From Sodaliphilus sp050873765 (GTDB lineage: Bacteria > Bacteroidota > Bacteroidia > Bacteroidales > Muribaculaceae): a stretch of DNA of 16,840 nt. Below the pieces are notes generated by a model. It saw only the letters and a program-made list of their open reading frames with translations. It was not told the DNA's origin and did no database searches. A program made the position numbers and the translations under genes. Where the stretch lies: NCBI GenBank assembly GCA_050873765.1, contig JBNMJK010000052.1:1-16840 (forward strand). The letters are read 5' to 3'. How positions within the stretch are numbered: the first letter of the stretch is position 1; the number at the start of each line of letters is the position of its first letter. Of the stretch, positions 7,371 through 14,410 are shown piece after piece.

Positions 7371-7479
7371 TTCCTGACTTCGTCATTGCGTCACCCACAA
7401 TCAGGTGACGTAAAGATACAAAATATTATTTATCAGACAATTACAAAATGAACTTTTTTTTGAGTGACGAAGTTAGGAA
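7371..7479. repeat. 109-base imperfect inverted repeat enclosing a second hairpin
   Basis: TTCCTGACTTCGTCA (7371-7385) and TGACGAAGTTAGGAA (7465-7479) are inverted copies with 14 of 15 positions complementary; the exception is a G-U pair in RNA. Inside it, TTGCGTCACC (7386-7395) pairs with GGTGACGTAA (7404-7413) around an 8-base loop, so the two helices stack end to end. It begins eight bases after the stop of the small secreted protein. No flanking duplication is seen and no T-run follows. It may be an mRNA 3' structure or the remains of a small mobile element. Confidence 0.6.
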
Positions 7480-7686
7480 TAGTATCGCTACATGAGCTAC
7501 ATTTTCCGTTGTCGCTATATCATTGTCCTCTGGAATCTGAACTTCATTAGCTAATAAAATATGATGTTCTTTTGTGTATGTAGAATTTACACAAATTTCT
7601 TAAAGGAATAAGGTTGCAAACGACAAAACTGATAAATTTATACAAACGTGTCGGTAGTGTCGTCTTTTATAAGTTGGCACACATAT

Positions 7687-7718
7687 ATCAAGGCTGTGAT
7701 AGTTGTCACAGCCTTGAT
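7687..7718 (-). terminator. Strong 13-pair hairpin, probable terminator for the BspA-like gene
   Basis: Bases 7687-7699 and 7706-7718 form a perfect 13-pair stem (core CAAGGCTGTGA / TCACAGCCTTG) with a 6-base loop. It lies between convergent genes, about 66 bases past the stop codon of the minus-strand BspA-like gene. There is no proper T-run on either side, so it may instead be a bidirectional stop aided by Rho or an mRNA-stabilising 3' end. Confidence 0.5.
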
Positions 7719-7784
7719 TGTAAAAGAGGGGGAGGTTTTTTCTGCCCTATGTTTTTTTGGGGCTATTAAGAGAGTGCGAGGGGA

Positions 7785-9629
7785 TTATTTGATGAGGATT
7801 TTTTTGGATTGGCCGTTAGCACAGCGCACCACGTATAGGCCTGATGGCAGGCTTATGCGGCTCAGCTCTTGGGCGCTCACGCCGGTGGCCACGTTCACAC
7901 CGGTGATGCTGTACACGTCGCAAAGTGCGTCTGCTTCACTGGGGTCAGTTGCCTCTACTGTGGTGATGCCAGTGCTTTCCCGCTCTTCGATGTGCCTGAA
8001 CTTCGACCACGGATTCACTTTGCTGTAGGCGCGGCCGGTGCCTGATGGCACACACAGGGTGGCATCGGCATAGGTGGCTGTGGAGAACACGTCGGCAAAG
8101 ACCGGTGGCGTGCCTTTCCAGTTGGCATACACCGTGGCGATGCTGGTGCAGTCGGTGAAGGCGCCGTCGCCAATGCTCTGCAGCCCCGTGCCCAGTGTGA
8201 GGCTCTTCAATGCCGTGCACCCCTGAAAGCACTTCACTCCCACTTCTTCTACGGAATCAGGCAGCTCCACCACTTCCAGGGAAGAGCAATCCATAAACGC
8301 ATTACGCCCTATCGACTTAACCTTATCAGGCAGGACGAGGGAGGATAAAGAACTACAATTTGAAAATGAATACATGAAAATTTCCTCTAAAGTATTGGGC
8401 AATTCCACCGACTTGAGTTTTCTGCAATAGGCAAACATATCGTAAGAAATTTTTCGTATTCTGCATTCCAACTTCACCGTCTCCAGCTCTGTGCAGTGAT
8501 AGAAAGCATGGCTGTCCATCTGCGTCACAGATTCAGGCACCTCTACAGAGCGCAGCGTGTTGAGCATGGTGAACGCCGATTGCGCCACGGCGGTGACCGT
8601 GTATTTGACGCCCCTCGACCGCACTGTGGAATGAACCGTCACATCGCGATAGCCAAACACGCACCCTCTCAAGGTGGCAGTGCGCTCCGCCTCGTTAAGA
8701 TTGAAGTAGAGGCTATCGATGCGTGCTACTTCATACAAAGGCAAGAACTTGCTCCATGGCTGGGTCTGCTTGTAGGAGTTGATGGAGCCATGTGGCACAA
8801 ACAAGCAGGTTTTCAGGTAGGCTCGCTCCGAGAATATGTCGGGATAGCCCGTGGGCGCTGTGGTGCTGTTCATCTTGATGAATCTAATGCTGTCGCACTC
8901 CTTAAACACGTCAGCACCCATCGTGCCGACACCCGTGCCAAACTCCACCTCAGTGAGCCTGCTGCAAGCCTTGAAGGCGGCGCTGTCGATTTGTGCCACA
9001 CCATCGGGAATCCTGACCACCCTCAACTCCGAGCAGCCAAAAAATGCGCCTGAGCCCACAAGCTGCACCCGCTCCGGAATTGTGATGGACTGAAGGCTCT
9101 TGCATCTGTAGAATGTGTTTAGTTCTATTTTAGTGATGGCATCGGGAAGCGTGACCGATTGCAGACTTTCGCAGTTGGCAAACACATGCTTACCCATTCC
9201 AGTCACCGACTGGGGTATCTTCACGCTGGTGAGGGCTGAGCAGCCGTGGAAGGCTCCATTGCCAATATTCCACACGCCCTCGTCCATGACCACGGTGGTC
9301 AGCTTCGGGCATTTCTCAAAAGCGCCTTCATAGACCACGCTCACCGTGCCGGGTATCCGCACTGAGGTGATACTGGCATGTTCGCTGAATGCATCAGGAT
9401 AGATGGCGCTCACCGTCACCGTGCCCCCGCTAACACGGATCGTGCTTGGTATCACCAAATCGGTAATTGGAGTTCCTCTGCCGGTGGTGCCCACCACAGC
9501 CACCTTACTCCTGTCGGTCATATAGGAGTAAAGCAAGTTCTCATACGTAAAGTCGTAGGCCAAGGCGGCAAAACACCACGACACCGCCACAGTCAGTGTA
9601 AGTAAAATTTTCAATAATGCTTTTTTCAT
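7785..9629 (-). CDS. BspA-like leucine-rich-repeat surface protein with two tandem modules and sorting-type tail
   Basis: A 614-residue exported protein. Residues 1-24 are a signal peptide (cleavage after ALA). The body consists of BspA/TpLRR (LRR_5-type) units of about 23 residues with the pattern IGxxAFxxCxxLxxVxLPxxV. It is made of two similar modules: about 25-295 and about 303-544. Each has a beta-rich lead-in, six or seven LRR units and a closing cap, CLFVPHGS... ending PWSKF at 291-295, and LCVPSGTG... ending PWSKF at 540-544. The tail ends SGLYVVR and KKILIK, a short type-IX-secretion-like sorting signal. BspA relatives bind host matrix proteins or mediate adherence in oral and gut Bacteroidota; this role is inferred here. 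The gene stands alone and is divergent from the phosphoesterase gene. Confidence 0.88.
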   Translation of the reverse strand: MKKALLKILLTLTVAVSWCFAALAYDFTYENLLYSYMTDRSKVAVVGTTGRGTPITDLVIPSTIRVSGGTVTVSAIYPDAFSEHASITSVRIPGTVSVVYEGAFEKCPKLTTVVMDEGVWNIGNGAFHGCSALTSVKIPQSVTGMGKHVFANCESLQSVTLPDAITKIELNTFYRCKSLQSITIPERVQLVGSGAFFGCSELRVVRIPDGVAQIDSAAFKACSRLTEVEFGTGVGTMGADVFKECDSIRFIKMNSTTAPTGYPDIFSERAYLKTCLFVPHGSINSYKQTQPWSKFLPLYEVARIDSLYFNLNEAERTATLRGCVFGYRDVTVHSTVRSRGVKYTVTAVAQSAFTMLNTLRSVEVPESVTQMDSHAFYHCTELETVKLECRIRKISYDMFAYCRKLKSVELPNTLEEIFMYSFSNCSSLSSLVLPDKVKSIGRNAFMDCSSLEVVELPDSVEEVGVKCFQGCTALKSLTLGTGLQSIGDGAFTDCTSIATVYANWKGTPPVFADVFSTATYADATLCVPSGTGRAYSKVNPWSKFRHIEERESTGITTVEATDPSEADALCDVYSITGVNVATGVSAQELSRISLPSGLYVVRCANGQSKKILIK

Positions 9630-9662
9630 AAAAAGGATGATATTAATTTTTTAGTAATACGG

Positions 9663-9670
9663 CAAAGATA
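9663..9670 (-). promoter_or_regulatory. -7 element of the BspA-like gene
   Basis: On the minus strand the sequence reads TATCTTTG, an exact TAnnTTTG match, 33 bases before the ATG at 9629. No TTTG occurs at the standard distance upstream, so the promoter may be weak or helped by an activator. Confidence 0.5.
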
Positions 9671-9755
9671 GGCTATCGGCAAGGCGCGCTTATGGTATTT
9701 TTAGTGGTATTTCACCCAAAAAAGTGCCAGTTTTTAATTATTATGGGGCGATAGG

Positions 9756-9786
9756 TTTGATAATAGCAACTTTTTTGGTATATTTG
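9756..9786 (+). promoter_or_regulatory. Promoter of the phosphoesterase gene
   Basis: TTTG (9756-9759), a 19-base spacer and TATATTTG (9779-9786) make a complete Bacteroidota promoter. The -7 element ends five bases before the ATG at 9792, so transcription should start at about 9790-9794, on or next to the start codon. Confidence 0.75.
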
Positions 9787-9791
9787 TGAAT

Positions 9792-10556
9792 ATGAAAATC
9801 CAATTTGCAAGCGACGTCCACCTCGAATTTCCCGACAACTCCAAGTGGCTGAGCGAAAATCCACTTGAAGTGGCCGGCGATATCCTCGTGCTTTCGGGCG
9901 ACATGCTCATCTTCGGCAACGAGCGGCTGGAGACGCACCCGTTCATCGACTGGTGCGCTGCCCACTTTAGGCACACATTCCTTGTGCCCGGCAATCATGA
10001 GTACTATAATGGCACCGACATCACGCGCACGCTGAGCGACTTCTATTTCCCTATCCGCGACAATGTGGCTTACTGCAACAACCACAGTGTGCGCATTGAT
10101 GATGTGGAATTGTTCTTCACCACGCTCTGGACCCGTGTGTCGGCCGACAGCGAGATGGCGGTGCAGCGCTCCATGACCGACTGCTACCGTATTCGCAACG
10201 GACACCGATTTCTGCTGGCGCGCGACTACAAAAAGCTGCACGAGCTGTGCACAAATTGGCTCACAGGCGCGCTTGCCAATTCCCAGGCCTCCAAAAAAGT
10301 GGTGGTGAGCCACCACTGCCCCATTATGGCGGAGGATCCCGCCTACAAGGCCAACGGGCTGACGGAGGCTTTCATCGTGCCGATGGAAGACTATATCATG
10401 CACAGCAATATCGACCACTGGGTGTTTGGCCACACGCACTATAACGGTGCCAACGGCATGAAGGTGGGCCACACCACAATGCACACCAATCAGGTGGGCT
10501 ATGTGAAGGACGGCATCAGCTCCGGGTTCAGCCCCGATGCGTCATTTGAAGTGTGA
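9792..10556 (+). CDS. Calcineurin-like metallophosphoesterase
   Basis: A 254-residue soluble protein of the calcineurin-like phosphoesterase family, which uses two metal ions to hydrolyse phosphoester bonds. The motifs appear in order: DVH at residues 8-10, GD at 36-37, GNHE at 67-70, SHH at 173-175 and GHTH at 213-216. All main metal-ligand positions are present. No signal peptide is seen, so it is probably cytosolic. The substrate cannot be told. A GTG at 9786 could give two more residues, but it lies inside the -7 promoter element, so the ATG at 9792 is chosen. The acyltransferase gene starts 44 bases after it and may share the transcript. Confidence 0.85.
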   Translation: MKIQFASDVHLEFPDNSKWLSENPLEVAGDILVLSGDMLIFGNERLETHPFIDWCAAHFRHTFLVPGNHEYYNGTDITRTLSDFYFPIRDNVAYCNNHSVRIDDVELFFTTLWTRVSADSEMAVQRSMTDCYRIRNGHRFLLARDYKKLHELCTNWLTGALANSQASKKVVVSHHCPIMAEDPAYKANGLTEAFIVPMEDYIMHSNIDHWVFGHTHYNGANGMKVGHTTMHTNQVGYVKDGISSGFSPDASFEV

Positions 10557-10600
10557 CGTCTGCACCTCTCTGAGTTATTATTTCTCTCTCCCACAAAAAA

Positions 10601-11608
10601 ATGAACGAAGCCACAGTTCCCACACTATCCCGCACCTATCATTCCATCGACCTGCTGAAAGTGGTGGCTGCCCTGCTGGTGGTGGCCATACACGCGCGCC
10701 CATTTGAAGGAAAGTCGTATCCGCTGTTTATCAGTCTGTTTTCACGAATGGCAGTGCCCGTGTTTTTCGTGGTGAGCGCATTCTTCTTTTTCCGGAAAAA
10801 GCCAGGAGCGCCACAGTTGAGGCACTATATCAGCCGCATGGGCTGGCTGTATGCGTTCTGGTTTGTGGTGGAGGCGTATTTCACCATCAGCAGCGCTTTC
10901 TTCACCCATGACTGGGGATTCGGCAAATCACTGCTCCTCTTCATTCGGGGGTTCTTCCTCAACTCCACCTTTTCGGGCTCATGGTTCGTGATGGCACTGA
11001 TGATAGGCATACCGGTGACCTACTGGCTGAGCAAGCGCATCAGCACATGGGCGGTTTTTGCGATAGGAGCAACCGTGTATGTGATGATTGTGGCCACCAC
11101 CAACTATTACGCCTATCTTCCCGAAGCCTTACGCCATGCCACCGACGTGGCACTTAACGTGGCAGGACGCTACCACAACAGTTTTTTTGCCGCGCTCGTG
11201 TTTTGCGCCGTGGGCAAACTCATCGCTGATCACGAGGCGCAAATTGCCCGGTGGAGCAGCGGAGCCACCACTGTGGCATTGGGAGTGTGCATGATAGGCT
11301 CATGGCTGGAAGTGGCTGGACATAAGGCGCACTTCGACGACTGCTACCTCATGCTCATACCCACCTCGGCGGCGATTGTGGTGTGGGTGCTCCGCCACGA
11401 GGTGAACTGGCGTTTGCCCTACCGCCTATTCCGCAACTTCAGCACCATCACCTACTTCTCCCACTTCATATTCGTGTGGTTTCTCACAGGCAAAGGCTAC
11501 TTCTCGCCGCTTGCCACCTATTTTGTGATAGTGGCGCTGTGTATTGTGGCCACCATGCTCATTACCCGTCTCTCCCACCGCTTCCGCGTCCTCACCTACG
11601 CCTATTAG
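10601..11608 (+). CDS. Acyltransferase-3 family integral membrane protein
   Basis: A 335-residue polytopic membrane protein with about ten hydrophobic segments. It begins with the family's typical SIDLLK segment (residues 15-20) and the helix ending in the conserved histidine, VAIHARPF (His31). The phrase MAVPVFFVVSAFFFF (residues 50-64) matches the VPxFFxxSG region. Members of this family (relatives of OatA, WecH and NodX) move acetyl or other acyl groups from the cytosolic side to sugars of the envelope; the acceptor here is unknown and O-acetylation of a surface glycan is inferred. The length of about 335 is normal for the stand-alone membrane domain. The start is preceded by an A-rich stretch rather than a Shine-Dalgarno sequence, as is usual in this phylum. 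Confidence 0.85.
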   Translation: MNEATVPTLSRTYHSIDLLKVVAALLVVAIHARPFEGKSYPLFISLFSRMAVPVFFVVSAFFFFRKKPGAPQLRHYISRMGWLYAFWFVVEAYFTISSAFFTHDWGFGKSLLLFIRGFFLNSTFSGSWFVMALMIGIPVTYWLSKRISTWAVFAIGATVYVMIVATTNYYAYLPEALRHATDVALNVAGRYHNSFFAALVFCAVGKLIADHEAQIARWSSGATTVALGVCMIGSWLEVAGHKAHFDDCYLMLIPTSAAIVVWVLRHEVNWRLPYRLFRNFSTITYFSHFIFVWFLTGKGYFSPLATYFVIVALCIVATMLITRLSHRFRVLTYAY

Positions 11609-11614
11609 CCCCCA

Positions 11615-11664
11615 CAAAAAAATCACTCGCTGCTTGGGTGAAAAGTCACTGAAGCAGCGAGTGT
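11615..11664 (-). terminator. Terminator between the convergent acyltransferase and pepT genes
   Basis: CACTCGCTGCTT (11624-11635) and AAGCAGCGAGTG (11652-11663) form a perfect 12-pair stem with a 16-base loop. On the minus strand the stem is followed directly by a run of seven T (plus-strand A at 11616-11622), which makes a good rho-independent terminator for pepT. On the plus strand TTATTGTTG follows, so it may also stop the acyltransferase transcript. Confidence 0.8.
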
Positions 11665-11744
11665 TATTGTTGCCGAGGAGGGAGGGGAATATTATGATGC
11701 GCCCCCTACCCTCTCTTGTAGGTGCAAAAAACGGGGCGAGCAGA

Positions 11745-12965
11745 TTATGCTTCCTGCTCTACAATCTTGCAGATTTCCACAATGGTCTGCATGGCCTTCT
11801 CCATAGCCTGCACCGACACATATTCGTAGCGTCCGTGCATATTCATGCCGCCGGCAAAAATGTTGGGGCAAGGCAGTCCTTTGAATGAGAGTTGAGCACC
11901 ATCGGTTCCGCCACGGATAGGTTGCACGATTGGGGTGACGTCGGCGTTCTTCATAGCCTTTTCAGCCACTTCCACAATGTGCATCACCGGCTCAATCTTT
12001 TCGCGCATATTGTAGTACTGGTCCTTGATTTCGATGGAAGCGCAGTTGGGGAATTCACTGTTCACCTTATTGCACAGATGCTCCAGTTCGCGCTTGCGGC
12101 TCTCGAAGCGGGCGCGGTCGTGGTCGCGCACAATGTAGGTGAGCACGGTTTTTTCCACAGTGCCCTCGAAGCTCACCAGGTGGTAGAAGCCCTCATAGCC
12201 TTCGGTGTGCTCAGGAGTCTCCCAGCGTGGAATCATCATGGCAAACTGGTTGGCCACGCGAATAGAATTGAGCATCTTATGCTTAGCCATGCCTGGGTGC
12301 ACATTCAAGCCAGCGAATGTGATTTTAGCCGAGGCAGCGTTGAAGTTCTCAAATTCAAGTTCGCCAGGATAGCCACCGTCCATAGTGTAGGCCCAGTCGG
12401 CGCCAAACTTCTTCACATCGAAGTGGTGCGCGCCCATGCCTATTTCCTCATCGGGGTTGAAGGCAATGCGAATGTCGCCATGCTTGATTTCGGGGTGAGC
12501 CTTGAAATACTCCACCGCGCTGATGATTTCGGCGATGCCGGCCTTGTCGTCGGCGCCGAGAAGCGTAGTGCCGTCGGTCACCACGAGCTCCTGGCCCACA
12601 AAGTCGTTCATTTCGGGGAATTGCTCAGGGTCGAGCACAATGCCCTGCTCCTGGTTAAGCGTGATCTTTCCGCCCTCATATTTCACGATGCGGGGCTTCA
12701 CGCCGTGTCCGCTCATGTCGGGAGAGGTGTCGAGGTGGGCAATAAAGCCGATGGTGGGCACCTTCTTGTCGGTGTTGGAAGGGAGCGTGGCCATCAAGTA
12801 GCCATTGTCGTCGAGCGAGATGTCGCTGAGTCCCATGTCTTTGAGCTCTTTTTTGAGCTGCTGCGCAAACACCATCTGGCCTGGGGTGGATGGAGTAAGG
12901 TTGGTGAGTTCGTCACTCTGAGTGTCGTACTTCACATACTGGAGAAATCTATCTACTAATTTCAT
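11745..12965 (-). CDS. pepT: Peptidase T (tripeptide aminopeptidase)
   Basis: A 406-residue cytosolic zinc peptidase of the M20B family that removes the N-terminal residue from tripeptides. Family motifs and metal ligands are visible: HLDT (His77, Asp79), LGADDKAG (136-143, bridging Asp140), PDEEIG (171-176, catalytic Glu173 and ligand Glu174), TMDGG (Asp196) and the late His377 in MNMHGRYEYVS. The length is normal for PepT. The ATG at 12965 is supported by an in-frame TAA 15 bases upstream of it. The gene has its own promoter and terminator and is convergent with the acyltransferase gene. Confidence 0.95.
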   Translation of the reverse strand: MKLVDRFLQYVKYDTQSDELTNLTPSTPGQMVFAQQLKKELKDMGLSDISLDDNGYLMATLPSNTDKKVPTIGFIAHLDTSPDMSGHGVKPRIVKYEGGKITLNQEQGIVLDPEQFPEMNDFVGQELVVTDGTTLLGADDKAGIAEIISAVEYFKAHPEIKHGDIRIAFNPDEEIGMGAHHFDVKKFGADWAYTMDGGYPGELEFENFNAASAKITFAGLNVHPGMAKHKMLNSIRVANQFAMMIPRWETPEHTEGYEGFYHLVSFEGTVEKTVLTYIVRDHDRARFESRKRELEHLCNKVNSEFPNCASIEIKDQYYNMREKIEPVMHIVEVAEKAMKNADVTPIVQPIRGGTDGAQLSFKGLPCPNIFAGGMNMHGRYEYVSVQAMEKAMQTIVEICKIVEQEA

Positions 12966-12988
12966 GTTGTGGTTATATGTTTAAGCCA

Positions 12989-12996
12989 TCACCTCC
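12989..12996 (-). promoter_or_regulatory. Strong Shine-Dalgarno-like sequence placed far upstream of pepT
   Basis: On the minus strand this reads GGAGGTGA (with T next), complementary to the end of 16S rRNA. It lies 23 bases before the pepT ATG, too far for normal use, and directly before an ATG-GCT-TAA mini-frame. It may be chance or may affect translation. Confidence 0.3.
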
Positions 12997-13033
12997 GTAA
13001 AAAAGGCTTGGGCAGTTTATTGCTAATATGAGA

Positions 13034-13064
13034 CAAAGATAATATTAGTTTTCGATATTGCAAA
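13034..13064 (-). promoter_or_regulatory. Promoter of pepT
   Basis: Read on the minus strand, TTTG (13064-13061), a 19-base spacer and TATCTTTG (13041-13034) form a complete Bacteroidota promoter. The expected start is near 13028, which leaves a leader of about 60 bases before the ATG. Confidence 0.75.
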
Positions 13065-13144
13065 TAAAACGGCCGTTATTTAACCATGAATAAGAGAATT
13101 TTCACGCTGGAAAAAAGATTCTTCAAGGCTGAGTAGAGGCTGGG

Positions 13145-13255
13145 CTACATACGTTTTAGCCACAGGTTCATCAGCCTGTCATACACCACGTATCCCTTCT
13201 GCTTTCTGTACACGAGCTCCTTCTCTTCCATTACACTTTTTGCGTTACATCTTTT
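13145..13255 (-). pseudogene. C-terminal remnant of an AAA-type ATP-binding protein gene
   Basis: On the minus strand, 28 codons from an ATG at 13231 to a TAG at 13145-13147 include KELVYRKQKGYVVYDR and then NLWLKR. This resembles the C-terminal winged-helix end of the ATP-binding proteins (archaeal-ATPase type) common in Bacteroidales, where the usual form is KELVYR, a short gap, GYxVYDRFFxxWLKR. The frame stays open upstream to about 13365 but contains no Walker motifs, so only the tail survives. It lies in a 506-base gap between pepT and the nucleases. Recognition is by motif memory only. Confidence 0.5.
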
Positions 13256-13441
13256 CTGTAACGGAAAAGTTGCAACTATTTCGGCACCCCATAATAGAAA
13301 TTCCCGCACTCCACAAAAGAAAAGGGAAAATTGTTGGCTGATAAGCTCCGCTCCATTCTTTTAATAGCCATGGCATTATTTGCTGGCATATTTAGAAAAG
13401 AGTTAACAGCGATAACAGGAAAAAGGTAATAATAATTTTTG

Positions 13442-13449
13442 TAATTTTG
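13442..13449 (+). promoter_or_regulatory. -7 element of the first nuclease gene
   Basis: TAATTTTG matches TAnnTTTG and predicts a start near 13455, about 17 bases before the ATG at 13472. A TTTG is present only directly upstream (13438-13441), not at the proper distance. Confidence 0.45.
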
Positions 13450-13471
13450 CAGTATAAAGTAGGCATTTGCT

Positions 13472-14338
13472 ATGATGGCTATTCACAAACAACGCAAAAC
13501 GGGCCTCGTGCATCGCTGGAAGCTGCATTTGCTCACCACGCTATGGTGCGCACTCGCTTTGGGTGCGTTCGCTGCTGGCATCTGGCTGCCACACAGCGCT
13601 TCCAATGCCGATGATAACGCCGCTGCCAGCCACTCAGCGCTGGAGCAGATGTGCACAGTGGCGCTGCCTCACCACGTTCCCGACAAGGCTGTGCAGTGCA
13701 CTGGCTTCACGGTGCATTTCAATCGCCTGCGCCATGTGCCCAACTATGTGGCCTATCGCCTCACGCGCGCCCACATCGAGAGCAAGCCTGCCGCCTACAG
13801 CGGTAAGTTTTTCGCTTCTGATGCCGCTGAAGGGTGTCCGCAGCCTCACGACTACGCCAAGAGCGGCTATCAGCGCGGACACATGGCGCCAGCTGCCGAC
13901 ATGAAATGGAGCGGCCAAGCGCTAAGGCAATCATACGCTATGATCAACATCTGCCCGCAGCGCAGAGAGCTGAACGCCGGCGCATGGCTGCAACTTGAAG
14001 AAAAGGTGAGGGAATGGGCGGAGCGCGACGATGAGCTGGTGGTCATCACTGGGCCTATGTGGAAAAACCGCACCGCGCCCGTCGCCACCATAGGAGAATC
14101 GAAGGTGGCGGTGCCTACACATTTTTTCAAGGTGGTGGCCGCTCCTCACGCACGCCCAATGCGCGCAATAGCGTTTGTGCTGCCCAATGGCGAGGCGGAG
14201 TCCGATCTCACGAAGTATGCCGTGAGCGTCGATGAGGTGGAGCGCCTCACCGGATTCAACTTTTTCAGCTCACTCCCCAGCGAGGAGCAGCACCGAATGG
14301 AAAGCAATGTGGATACCGACAGCTGGTTTCAGTTTTAA
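13472..14338 (+). CDS. Exported DNA/RNA non-specific endonuclease, variant active-site motif
   Basis: A 288-residue protein of the NUC1/EndA/Serratia-nuclease family (beta-beta-alpha-metal), which cuts DNA and RNA without sequence preference. Residues about 18-38 form a hydrophobic signal or anchor after a basic N terminus. The motif normally written DRGHMAP is QRGHMAP here (Gln134, Arg135, His137). The catalytic His137, the metal-ligand region MINICPQRRELNAGAW (Asn159, Asn168) and the following ITGP strand are intact. The Asp to Gln change may reduce or alter activity. A second ATG directly follows the first (MM); either could be used. The next gene, 72 bases away, is a paralogue. Confidence 0.88.
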   Translation: MMAIHKQRKTGLVHRWKLHLLTTLWCALALGAFAAGIWLPHSASNADDNAAASHSALEQMCTVALPHHVPDKAVQCTGFTVHFNRLRHVPNYVAYRLTRAHIESKPAAYSGKFFASDAAEGCPQPHDYAKSGYQRGHMAPAADMKWSGQALRQSYAMINICPQRRELNAGAWLQLEEKVREWAERDDELVVITGPMWKNRTAPVATIGESKVAVPTHFFKVVAAPHARPMRAIAFVLPNGEAESDLTKYAVSVDEVERLTGFNFFSSLPSEEQHRMESNVDTDSWFQF

Positions 14339-14410
14339 ATGATACAAAACTATGGCCTCTGATTTTTTAAAAAAAGATTTTAACGGATTACTCATAAAAC
14401 TCATCAAGAT

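Larger units (their letters stand above)
12966..13471. other. 506-base intergenic region between pepT and the nuclease genes
   Basis: It holds the pepT leader and promoter (12966-13064), the ATPase-gene remnant (about 13145-13255), and the promoter region of the first nuclease (13442 onward). Between 13256 and 13440 nothing further can be supported; the bases are mixed and no RNA gene was seen. Confidence 0.5.

Noticed and set aside
7648..8028. A 126-codon plus-strand open frame starting near the convergent hairpin
   Set aside because: Most of it is antisense to the BspA-like gene's C terminus, and its first part reads through the 13-pair hairpin; no independent support.
11892..12959. A 355-codon open frame on the plus strand opposite pepT
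   Set aside because: It lies wholly antisense to a clear PepT gene with all its catalytic motifs. It is rich in His, Val and Ala as expected of a GC-rich antisense shadow, and has no recognisable domain.
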